Source: Lachnospiraceae bacterium (GTDB lineage Bacteria; Bacillota; Clostridia; Lachnospirales; Lachnospiraceae). Taken from it: a DNA stretch of 16,118 nt. The DNA is taken from positions 1 through 16,118 of the forward strand of contig JAGCRJ010000276.1 in NCBI GenBank assembly GCA_017964745.1. Reading direction: 5' to 3'. Positions 9,071 through 15,597 of the stretch are shown piece after piece; position 1 is the first letter of the stretch; each line of letters begins with the position of its first letter. Made by a program: the position numbers and the translations under genes. The notes below the pieces were generated by a model. That model saw only the letters and a list, made by a program, of their open reading frames with translations, ran no database searches and was not told the DNA's origin.

Positions 9071-9099
9071 ATTATACCCTATCCGGCCCTTTCTCTCAA
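9071..9099 (-). promoter_or_regulatory. Predicted sigma-A promoter of the priA operon
   Basis: TTGAGA (9099-9094) and a perfect TATAAT (9076-9071) are separated by 17 bases on the minus strand. The expected start near 9064 gives a leader of only about 14 bases that carries GGAG as the ribosome site for the TTG codon at 9050. This is the best promoter match in the window. A hairpin (9103-9134) sits directly upstream of the -35. Confidence 0.8.
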
Positions 9100-9102
9100 C
9101 GA

Positions 9103-9134
9103 CTGTAAACACACGGAAGGATTCTGTGTTACAG
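9103..9134. repeat. Inverted repeat just upstream of the priA promoter
   Basis: CTGTAA (9103-9108) pairs with TTACAG (9129-9134). Inside it, CACGGAA pairs with TTCTGTG apart from one G-T position, separated by a small asymmetric bulge. It ends four bases from the -35 hexamer. The position would suit a regulator-binding palindrome. An RNA role on the plus strand is also possible. No T-run follows, so it is not a terminator. Confidence 0.4.
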
Positions 9135-9174
9135 GGCTGCCGCAGTAAGGAGATATTTATGTCAGCGGCAGTCC
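9135..9174. repeat. GC-rich hairpin with a plus-strand ribosome site in its loop
   Basis: GGCTGCCGC (9135-9143) pairs with GCGGCAGTC (9165-9173), with one wobble pair on one strand, around a 21-base loop. On the plus strand the loop holds AAGGAG (9147-9152) and, six bases on, an ATG (9159). That ATG opens a seven-codon frame, MSAAVRK, ending at 9182. The initiation signals are good for so short a frame, but a tiny frame can occur by chance. It is described here as structure and not as a gene. Confidence 0.35.
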
Positions 9175-9190
9175 GTAAATAACCGGAAAC

Positions 9191-9245
9191 TCACCCCTGT
9201 TTCGGGTGCAACGAAAAAGAGCACCGGGGTGACCGATGCTCTTTT
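9191..9245 (-). terminator. Intrinsic terminator-like hairpin in the recJ-priA gap, with competing pairings
   Basis: On the minus strand, AAAAGAGCATCGG (9245-9233) pairs with CCGGTGCTCTTTT (9227-9215), a 13-bp stem with one wobble and a 5-base loop. It runs into TTTTTCG. This probably ends recJ transcripts about 170 bases past the stop. The plus-strand copy also ends in CTCTTTT, so it could work both ways. TCACCCC (9191-9197) can pair with GGGGTGA (9226-9232) and its CACCC also with GGGTG (9204-9208). These pairings would compete with the terminator stem. The rest of the gap (9246-9412) is AT-rich. Confidence 0.65.
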
Positions 9246-9267
9246 CCGTTTCTTATGAGGGGGGAGA

Positions 9268-9332
9268 ATAACTAACTTTATTAGTTATCTTGATACATAT
9301 GTTAAAGCATAATTGTGTCAAAAATATGTCAA
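9268..9332. other. AT-rich gap 3' of recJ: small hairpin and paired TTGACA hexamers
   Basis: ATAACTAA (9268-9275) and TTAGTTAT (9281-9288) form an 8-bp inverted repeat with a 5-base loop. On the minus strand, two TTTTGACA direct repeats (TTGACA at 9332-9327 and 9321-9316) lie 11 bases apart. Neither has a convincing -10 at 16-18 bases, so I do not call a promoter. From 9333 to 9412 I see only A/T-rich sequence with no frame or clear structure. Confidence 0.35.
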
Positions 9333-9412
9333 AACAACTAAAAAAAAATAAAATTAATTAAGAAACTATAAACAAATTTTCAGTTTCCTGAAAAACCGCG
9401 TATTTATCGCAT

Positions 9413-11173
9413 TTATCGGTAATATTTCAACTTAAAATCGACACTCTCGTTTCCACGAAAGTCATTTAAACCGACCTCAAAACATATATCAAGGTCAATT
9501 TGTGTCTTTCCCATACACAATTCCGAAGCGGTATTCGGGCCATATTTTTCATCGATATAGCCTTCAAAAACATCCATATCGCCGAAATAGATCAGTCTGA
9601 ATCTCTTTCCTCCGGAAGAAGCGGTCAGATTACCGTATTTTCCTTCTTTTCCCATACGGGAAAGCCCCGTGATCTTCACCTTGGGACTTGCAAAAAGCGC
9701 TCCCGGATTGCCTACTCCGACGGGTTCAAGCTTTGCGATATCCTTCACAAGGCGAACCGATGCGTATTCAAGCGGAACGCAGGCATCAAACCTGACTTCC
9801 CTGATAAGATCATCATCCGTAAGACCGGAAGAAGCCTTAAGCCTTGAGGAAAGCTCATCCAGATTCTTCTCCTCAAGCGAAAAGCCCGCAGCCATCGCAT
9901 GTCCGCCGAATTTGGTAAACAGCTCTTTTACTTCCGAAAGCTTTTCAAACATGTTGTAAGCAGGTATAGATCTTCCTGAGCCTTTTAGTCCGTCCTCTCC
10001 CCTTGTTATCACAAGCGTGGGACGGTTATAGCTTTCCTTGAGTTTGCCCGCAACAAGTCCTGCTATGCTCTCATGAACATCGGGAAGAAATACGATGAGT
10101 ATTTTATCATCAAGCATATTCTCTTCTTCAATGAGCTTTACAGCCGTATCCAGTCCCGCGACGGTCATGTTCTTGCGGTGGTCGTTAAGATCCTTGATAT
10201 GCGCAGCTTCCTTCAGACATTCATCGTAATCATCCGATAACAGAAGCTTTACGGAATTTCCGGCCTGTTCGAGACGTCCTGTGGAATTGATCGATGGTCC
10301 TATGACAAAGGAAAGAGAATATGTGCTAATACGCGAAGCATCCAGGGAATTTGCGCTCATAAGAGCCCTGAGCCCCGTATTATCCGTGGTCTTGATACGC
10401 TTAATCCCTTCACGGACCATATATCTGTTCTCATCCGTAAGCTCCATTACATCACATACCGTGCCGAGTGCGGCAAACTGTACGGATTCTTCCAGTGCAT
10501 CATCAAGCTCCGGACTTTCCGTACGCGTTGCAAGCGCTGTCATGAATTTATATGCGACCATCGCACCGCATATTCCCTTATAAGGATAAACGCTTCCGTT
10601 TCTGTGAGGGTCAACAACTGCTTCGCATTCGGGAAGGATCTCCTTTTTCTCTTCTCCTTCTTCGGAATACGGAACCTGGTGGTGATCCGTAACAATGACC
10701 TTCATTCCGAGCTCATAAGAAAGCTTAACCTGCGGAGCGGCAGCAATTCCGTTATCGCAGGTAATGATAAGCTTTACTCCTTCATCGGATGCTTTTCTTA
10801 CCAGATCGTCATTGATTCCGTAACCGTCCCTGAGACGGTCGGGGATCGAATAGGATACATCTCCGCCGGTAGCAGAAATACACCTGACGAGGATCACTGT
10901 GGAGGTGACTCCGTCGACATCATAATCACCTATGACTCGTATCTTATCTCCCGCTTTTATGGCATCAAGAAGTGTGTTAACTGCCTTGTCCATATCGGGT
11001 AAAAGGAAAGGATCGTGAAGGAGCTCAAGATCACCGTTAAGATAATCTTCAGCTTCTTCCACGTTTTCTATTCCGCGGTTTCTGATTATGCGTGCACACA
11101 GGGGATCGATACCGAGCCTGTTTCCCCATTCCACAAAATCACCGCTTTTTCTTATTTCGATCCACTTTTCCAT
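9413..11173 (-). CDS. recJ: Single-stranded-DNA-specific 5'-3' exonuclease RecJ
   Basis: RecJ degrades single-stranded DNA 5' to 3' during recombination, mismatch and base-excision repair. The 586 residues fit the family's core length. The DHH phosphoesterase motifs are DYDVDG (83-88), TCDNGI (138-143, Asp140), TDHHQVP (162-168) and VDPH (187-190). The DHHA1 domain shows GSGRSIPAY (398-406) and FGGHAMAAG (422-430), and the C-terminal OB domain ends at KLKYYR. The ATG at 11173 gives the usual recJ N-terminus. No Shine-Dalgarno is seen, because the 20 bases upstream are the A/T-rich arm of a large palindrome. Being downstream of secDF is common in Clostridia, but a terminator separates them here, and I found no clear promoter of its own. 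Confidence 0.97.
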   Translation of the reverse strand: MEKWIEIRKSGDFVEWGNRLGIDPLCARIIRNRGIENVEEAEDYLNGDLELLHDPFLLPDMDKAVNTLLDAIKAGDKIRVIGDYDVDGVTSTVILVRCISATGGDVSYSIPDRLRDGYGINDDLVRKASDEGVKLIITCDNGIAAAPQVKLSYELGMKVIVTDHHQVPYSEEGEEKKEILPECEAVVDPHRNGSVYPYKGICGAMVAYKFMTALATRTESPELDDALEESVQFAALGTVCDVMELTDENRYMVREGIKRIKTTDNTGLRALMSANSLDASRISTYSLSFVIGPSINSTGRLEQAGNSVKLLLSDDYDECLKEAAHIKDLNDHRKNMTVAGLDTAVKLIEEENMLDDKILIVFLPDVHESIAGLVAGKLKESYNRPTLVITRGEDGLKGSGRSIPAYNMFEKLSEVKELFTKFGGHAMAAGFSLEEKNLDELSSRLKASSGLTDDDLIREVRFDACVPLEYASVRLVKDIAKLEPVGVGNPGALFASPKVKITGLSRMGKEGKYGNLTASSGGKRFRLIYFGDMDVFEGYIDEKYGPNTASELCMGKTQIDLDICFEVGLNDFRGNESVDFKLKYYR

Positions 11174-11404
11174 AATTTTTTAATGTTACTTACATCCAAT
11201 CTGCGGGTGACGCAATAAGTATGAGCATTCGAGACATCGACGTCTGCGTTAGAAACGGACGCCTGGCCCGAACGAAGTGAGTGGCCTGCGGCATGAGCTT
11301 AACGTATGTCGAATAAGTTTCGCGCCTGACGTCGATAAGCGAGAATGGTCATACTATGCGGCAGGACCCGCAGATCAGTCGTTAGTTCCTGCGTTAAAAA
11401 ATTA
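11173..11404. repeat. Large nested imperfect palindrome between secDF and recJ (MITE-like or structured RNA)
   Basis: Nested arms close on a common centre: TAATTTTTTAA (11173-11183) with TTAAAAAATTA (11394-11404); ATCTGCGGGT (11199-11208) with ACCCGCAGAT (11366-11375); AGTATGAGCATTC (11218-11230) with GAATGGTCATACT (11343-11355), one mismatch; ATCGACGTC (11236-11244) with GACGTCGAT (11328-11336); and GAAAC (11252-11256) with GTTTC (11317-11321). A central hairpin with GCC and GGCC arms spans 11261-11292. Short unpaired segments separate the arms. The core 11199-11375 looks more GC-rich than the ends. No convincing frame, tRNA or known riboswitch is present, and no target duplication is visible. 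A non-autonomous mobile repeat is my preferred reading, and a structured RNA is the alternative. Confidence 0.75.
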
Positions 11405-11428
11405 CGGGGACGAATCTCGCCCCCGTAA
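11396..11428 (-). terminator. Intrinsic terminator of secDF
   Basis: On the minus strand, TTACGGGG (11428-11421) pairs with CCCCGTAA (11409-11402) around an 11-base loop, followed at once by six T residues (11401-11396). It lies 18 bases past the secDF stop. Its T-run overlaps the outermost arm of the adjoining palindrome. Confidence 0.88.
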
Positions 11429-11446
11429 GAAGTATTACTGTCTTTA

Positions 11447-13714
11447 TTATTTCTTGGCCTTAGCGGGGAACTTCTGAGTAAGGATGACCCAGAAAGCACC
11501 TGCAAGACATACGGATGAATAGCATCCGCAGCCGATACCTACCATAAGAGGCAGTGCGAAATCCTTGATACTTGAAACACCCATTACATACAGGAGTGCG
11601 ACCATTACGAAGGTAGTCAGCGAAGTGAAGATACTTCTTGAAAGCGTCTGGGTGACACTCTTGTTGACTATCGTTACGATGTCGCTCTTTCCGGCATTTG
11701 CCATATTCTCACGTACACGATCGAATATAACGATCGTAGCGTTGATTGAGTAACCTACGATGGTGAGCATACAAGCTACGAAGGTGTTACTTACGGATAC
11801 TCTAGCTGCTGCATAGAATGCAAGCACTACGAGAACGTCGTGAACAAGTGCAAGTACGGATGAGAAACCGAATCTGAAATCCTTGAACCTGATCCTGATA
11901 TATACGAGCATGCAGAGGATCGCAACGATAACAGCAATGATGGTGTCTCTCTTCATCTCATCGGAAATGGTGGATGAAATGGTCTCTGTCTGAATGCTCT
12001 TCGAATCAACTCCGAACTTGGTCATGAACATCTGCTCAAGAGCCTGTCTTACGGATGACTCAAGTGAAGAAGTCTTGAAGATTACCTCGTTGGAATTCTG
12101 AACGGTCTGGACCTGAACAGTGCTTCCCGTAATGGCTTCTATCTCGGGTACCACAGTGTCGGTGAGCTGCTGGAGAGTGTAATTCTCGTTAAAGTCTACA
12201 GTCGTTGCGGTTCCGCCTACGAAATCAAGCGAATAGTTGAGGGCACCCTTTCCGGCTCCCTTGTTGATTCCCATGAATACGAAACCCGCTACGATGACAA
12301 GAACGGAAAGAACGATAAAGATCATCTTCTTGCTGAGGAAATCGATGCTCTTCTTTTCCTTTCCTTTTCCGTAAAAGACAACGGACTTAAGTCCGAGGGC
12401 ATACAGAGCCTTCATGAGCCACTTGGTGACAAAGAGTGCGGTGAACATCGAAACAACGATACCGAGTGCAAGGGTCTGTGCAAATCCCTTAACATTGGAA
12501 GGTCCGAGAAGCATGAGGACAACCGCTGCGATAAGGGTTGTAACGTTACCGTCGATGATGGCTGAAAGTGCCTTGGCATAACCGGTGTTAATTGCATCCT
12601 CAACACTTGCTTCCCTGCCGAGTTCCTCCCTGATACGGGCGAATACGACAACGTTGGCATCAACTGCCATACCTATTGAAAGGATGATACCTGCGATACC
12701 GGGAAGGGTAAGCGTAAGTACATCGTTAAATCCGATAAGAAGAAGTACGATCAGTGCAACATAGAAGAAAAGTGCGATTGCTGCGGCAATGCCGGGAATG
12801 AAATAGACGACGATCATAAACAATGCGACTATTCCGAGTCCGATCGCACCTGCCTTAAGGGAGGTATTGATCGCATCTACACCGAGCTGAGCACCAACAA
12901 CCTTGGAGTGAAGCTCCTCGAGTTCGAGTGAAAGTCCACCGATGCGGATGGTGGAAGCAAGGTTCTCAGCTTCTTCATAAGTAAACGATCCGGAGATGGA
13001 AGCATCACCGTTATAGATTGCCTCATCAACCCTGGGTACACTTACGAATGCTCCGTCATAGTAAATACCGATAGTCTCGTGTCCGCGCGCAACGGCTCTC
13101 TCGGTTGCCTCAGCGAATTTTGCAGCTCCTTCCTGAGTAAGGGAAAGGGATACCGCATACTTGTTGTTCTTCATGTTGTCCTGAGTAACAACGGCTCTTG
13201 CATCGGTTACATCGGTACCGGTGATGACAACCGATCCTTCGGCGATGAGCTCGTCAATGGACTTGTTGAGCGCATACTGATATGAATAAGAACCATCCTC
13301 TGCGAATACAGGCTGCTCCGAATAGTTGGGATTACCCGCAGAATCGGTTGCACTTATGAAATAGAGTGCTCCGGGACGGCCGAGCTGTGAAAGAATGGTC
13401 TCAGCGTCGGTAACACCGGGGATCTCGATCGCGATCCTGTTGGAACCCTCCTGATAAACCTGAGCTTCGGTTGAATAATTAGCAACTCTCTGCTGAAGCT
13501 TGTAAATGGTATCGGACATATCGGTCTCGGAAGGATTCTCATCTCCGACAACCTGATAAGTGATACTTACACCGCCCGCAAGATCGAGTCCGAGCTTGAT
13601 GTCGGATGCGTTTCCTGCGCCGTTTCCGTCGTAGCCCCATATATCCATGTAGCCGATTCCCAGTGTAAGGGCAAGCACTACGATGATAATGAGGAGAGCC
13701 TTACTCTTTTTCAT
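11447..13714 (-). CDS. secD: Protein translocase subunits SecD and SecF fused (SecDF)
   Basis: SecDF uses the proton gradient to pull secreted proteins through SecYEG at the membrane. This 755-residue chain joins SecD and SecF, as in Bacillus SecDF. The SecD half has an N-terminal helix (5-22), LGLDLAGG (41-48), an extracytoplasmic P1 region (about 50-280), and five helices including GMAVDANVVVFARIREE (348-364). The basic linker at 447-463 leads into SecF, with its helix at 464-482, the signature YSLDFVGGT (494-502), and a C-terminal membrane block with the GYSINATIVIFDRVREN motif near 645-661. The ATG is preceded by AAAGGAAA. Its place right after scfB is a known association of SCIFF loci. 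A possible own promoter lies in the 74-base gap. Confidence 0.96.
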   Translation of the reverse strand: MKKSKALLIIIVVLALTLGIGYMDIWGYDGNGAGNASDIKLGLDLAGGVSITYQVVGDENPSETDMSDTIYKLQQRVANYSTEAQVYQEGSNRIAIEIPGVTDAETILSQLGRPGALYFISATDSAGNPNYSEQPVFAEDGSYSYQYALNKSIDELIAEGSVVITGTDVTDARAVVTQDNMKNNKYAVSLSLTQEGAAKFAEATERAVARGHETIGIYYDGAFVSVPRVDEAIYNGDASISGSFTYEEAENLASTIRIGGLSLELEELHSKVVGAQLGVDAINTSLKAGAIGLGIVALFMIVVYFIPGIAAAIALFFYVALIVLLLIGFNDVLTLTLPGIAGIILSIGMAVDANVVVFARIREELGREASVEDAINTGYAKALSAIIDGNVTTLIAAVVLMLLGPSNVKGFAQTLALGIVVSMFTALFVTKWLMKALYALGLKSVVFYGKGKEKKSIDFLSKKMIFIVLSVLVIVAGFVFMGINKGAGKGALNYSLDFVGGTATTVDFNENYTLQQLTDTVVPEIEAITGSTVQVQTVQNSNEVIFKTSSLESSVRQALEQMFMTKFGVDSKSIQTETISSTISDEMKRDTIIAVIVAILCMLVYIRIRFKDFRFGFSSVLALVHDVLVVLAFYAAARVSVSNTFVACMLTIVGYSINATIVIFDRVRENMANAGKSDIVTIVNKSVTQTLSRSIFTSLTTFVMVALLYVMGVSSIKDFALPLMVGIGCGCYSSVCLAGAFWVILTQKFPAKAKK

Positions 13715-13763
13715 GACAAATACTTTCCTTTCAAATTAAAAGTACAAAAAACCAAACAAAAAG

Positions 13764-13792
13764 ATATTACTACCTAATTAAAGAAAAATCAA
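13764..13792 (-). promoter_or_regulatory. Possible promoter for secDF
   Basis: TTGATT (13792-13787) and TAATAT (13769-13764) are 17 bases apart on the minus strand. The -35 overlaps the scfB stop codon. The gap is very A/T-rich, so chance matches are likely. No terminator separates scfB from secDF, so read-through is equally plausible. Confidence 0.4.
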
Positions 13793-15222
13793 TCTGCGGA
13801 AGCGTTTTCATCACTTTCCACGCTGTCTTCAAAGCCTTCTCCGAAGTTCTCGGCAACCTTGAGCATGATGGCACATTCAACACGCTTTCTCTCAAGCTCA
13901 CAGCCGACCTCGTAGGCGTCGATGATATTTCCGTGGAAATTATAGGAATTGGCCGCACATCCGCCGCTGCAATAGAATCTTGCAAAGCAGTCCCTGCAGG
14001 CAGGCTTCTGATAAACATTGCATGTCGAGAATTTCTCGCTTATCTCCGGCCTGGTCACGCCATCATCCACATTTCCCATAAGGAATTTCTCGTTTCCGAC
14101 GAACTGGTGGCAGGGATAGAGATCTCCCCAGGGAGTGACTGCCATATATTCACATCCCGAACCGCATCCGGAAAGTCTCTTGTAAACACAGGGGCCGCCG
14201 GAAAGATCGATCATAAAGTGGAAGAAATTGAAGGGCTTGCCGTTCTTTCTCCTGATGATCATCTCATGTGCGAGCTTGTCATACTGATCCTTGAGGAAAG
14301 GAAGGTCTTCCTTTTTCAGGGCATAATCGTCCGAAGGCTGCGCAACGACGGGCTCAACGGAGATCTGCTCAAAGCCGAGATCCGCAAGATGGAGCACGTC
14401 CTCGGAAAAGTCCATATTGTAGTGGGTATAGGTTCCGCGGACATAGTAGTTCATCTGATTCCTGGACTCTGCCATCTTAATGAACTTGGGTACGATAACG
14501 TCGTATGAGCCCTGTCCTCCTCTTCCGGGACGCATGCGGTCATTGACCTCTTTACGGCCGTCAATGGAAAGGACGACGTTGTGCATCTCCTTATTGGCGA
14601 ATTCCATTATCTCGTCGTTAAGAAGAATACCGTTGGTGGTAAGTGTGAAACGGAACTTCTTGTTATGCTCCTTCTCCAGGCTTCTTCCGTACTCAACGAT
14701 GCCCTTTACGACATCGAAATTGAGCGTGGGCTCGCCGCCGAAGAAATCCACTTCAAGGTTAACGTGCGATCCCGATTCCCTGATAAGGAAATCGATGGCC
14801 TTTTTGCCTACCTCAAGGCTCATAAGGCCGCGGTCGCCGTGATATTCTCCCTCGGATGCGAAGCAGTACTTGCAGGCAAGGTTACAGTCGTGTGCGATGT
14901 GAAGACAGAGAGCCTTTACATAGTGCTTGCCCTCTTTGAACTTATCGATATAAGGCTCATAAACATCCTTGGAGAACAGCTTGCCCGCCTTGGCAAGCTC
15001 CATGATCTCCTCTACGGCCTCATCGACCTCTTCCTCTGTGGCAGTCATATCGCCTGCGACATTTACGGCTGCCTTCATGGTATCGACATCCGTAACACCG
15101 CCTTCGTAGATAGCCTCAACGGTCTTTACAAGGTCATAGACAAGATCGTCGACAACGTGTACGGACCCGCTGTTGACATCAAGGATTATGTTGTAGCCTT
15201 CACTTTTAAACTGGTGGATCAT
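13789..15222 (-). CDS. scfB: Radical SAM/SPASM maturase of the SCIFF ranthipeptide
   Basis: This enzyme forms Cys-to-Thr thioether cross-links in the SCIFF peptide encoded just upstream (characterised homologue CteB). The 477-residue protein begins with an N-terminal region (1-85) matching the peptide-recognition part of the family. Then come the cluster motif CNLACKYC (Cys113, Cys117, Cys120), GGEP (162-165), and a cysteine-rich SPASM end (Cys345, 353, 357, 371, 401, 409, 412, 418, 422, 441) that should hold two further iron-sulfur clusters. I start at ATG 15222: AAGGAG sits five bases upstream, and family members begin MIH-F. The frame stays open to 15276, but those 18 residues lack a ribosome site and run back towards the preceding hairpin. 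Confidence 0.95.
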   Translation of the reverse strand: MIHQFKSEGYNIILDVNSGSVHVVDDLVYDLVKTVEAIYEGGVTDVDTMKAAVNVAGDMTATEEEVDEAVEEIMELAKAGKLFSKDVYEPYIDKFKEGKHYVKALCLHIAHDCNLACKYCFASEGEYHGDRGLMSLEVGKKAIDFLIRESGSHVNLEVDFFGGEPTLNFDVVKGIVEYGRSLEKEHNKKFRFTLTTNGILLNDEIMEFANKEMHNVVLSIDGRKEVNDRMRPGRGGQGSYDVIVPKFIKMAESRNQMNYYVRGTYTHYNMDFSEDVLHLADLGFEQISVEPVVAQPSDDYALKKEDLPFLKDQYDKLAHEMIIRRKNGKPFNFFHFMIDLSGGPCVYKRLSGCGSGCEYMAVTPWGDLYPCHQFVGNEKFLMGNVDDGVTRPEISEKFSTCNVYQKPACRDCFARFYCSGGCAANSYNFHGNIIDAYEVGCELERKRVECAIMLKVAENFGEGFEDSVESDENASAD

Positions 15223-15253
15223 AAAAACTCCTTCATGTGCCGTTCCACAAAAT

Positions 15254-15282
15254 AAAGCAGTGTCATTTTCAGACACTGCTTT
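15254..15282 (-). terminator. Terminator-like hairpin between scfA and scfB (attenuator)
   Basis: On the minus strand, AAGCAGTGTC (15281-15272) pairs perfectly with GACACTGCTT (15264-15255) around a 7-base loop, then runs into TTATTTTG. The stem is about 11 bp. It lies between the precursor peptide and its maturase, so it likely ends most transcripts after scfA and lets a minority through, giving more peptide than enzyme. A smaller hairpin (CCGGC-TCAG-GCCGG, 15287-15300) stands just before it. The plus-strand copy also ends in five T residues, but no plus-strand gene is seen here. Confidence 0.75.
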
Positions 15283-15317
15283 TTATCCGGCTCAGGCCGG
15301 CTTCATTTCAAAAAACA

Positions 15318-15464
15318 TTACTTCTTAAGCTGCTCGCAGGACTGGTTGCCTACGGTGCAGGAAGTCTTACAAGCAGACTGGCAGGAGGTCTGGCACTCGC
15401 CGCATCCGCCCTTTACTGCTGATTCCTTAAGATCTCTGGTCTGGAGAGTCTTGATATGCTTCAT
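15318..15464 (-). CDS. scfA: SCIFF ranthipeptide precursor (six cysteines in forty-five residues)
   Basis: This short gene encodes a 48-residue ribosomally made peptide that the neighbouring radical SAM enzyme modifies. It starts MKHIKTLQTRDLK, as SCIFF leaders do. It then has exactly six cysteines at 21, 24, 28, 32, 36 and 43, in CGEC, CQSAC, CKTSC and NQSC contexts, ending EQLKK. In the studied homologue CteA, Cys32 is linked to Thr37, and both positions are Cys and Thr here. AGGAGG (15470-15475) lies five bases before the ATG, the strongest ribosome site in the window, which implies high expression. The natural function of SCIFF is debated, with quorum-like signalling proposed in some clostridia. 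The recognition is very secure. Confidence 0.96.
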   Translation of the reverse strand: MKHIKTLQTRDLKESAVKGGCGECQTSCQSACKTSCTVGNQSCEQLKK

Positions 15465-15509
15465 GATATCCTCCTAAGATAAAAAGTCTTATTTCGAAAA
15501 ACCTTATGA

Positions 15510-15538
15510 ATCATAGCATAAGAGCCCATATAAGGCAA
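15510..15538 (-). promoter_or_regulatory. Predicted promoter of scfA-scfB
   Basis: TTGCCT (15538-15533) and TATGAT (15515-15510) are 17 bases apart on the minus strand. TG precedes the -10 by one base (TGCTATGAT), making it an extended -10 site. The start would fall near 15503, giving a leader of about 39 bases that carries AGGAGG. Confidence 0.7.
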
Positions 15539-15597
15539 GGGAATTATTTACCTCCATCAAGCACTTTTTAGCCCTGAAAAATAAGGAATATCGTTTG

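Noticed and set aside
9190..9245. T-box riboswitch on the plus strand (GGGTGCAAC before a terminator)
   Set aside because: The match to the T-box consensus is partial, the leader is too short for a specifier stem, and no plus-strand aminoacyl-tRNA synthetase or amino-acid gene follows.
11174..11446. tRNA, rRNA or CRISPR in the secDF-recJ gap
   Set aside because: No cloverleaf, no conserved rRNA segment and no evenly spaced direct repeats. The structure is one nested inverted repeat.
11277..11477. 66-codon plus-strand frame across the palindrome and secDF end
   Set aside because: It spans a terminator, a palindrome and the antisense of secDF, and has no convincing ribosome site or protein-like composition.
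14581..15255. 224-codon plus-strand open frame
   Set aside because: It lies opposite scfB, whose motifs and ribosome site are unambiguous. The plus-strand translation has no recognisable motif and no ribosome site. It arises from codon bias on the coding strand.
15223..15276. 18-residue N-terminal extension of scfB
   Set aside because: The extension runs into the hairpin region, has no Shine-Dalgarno, and family members begin at the MIH start, where AAGGAG is well placed.
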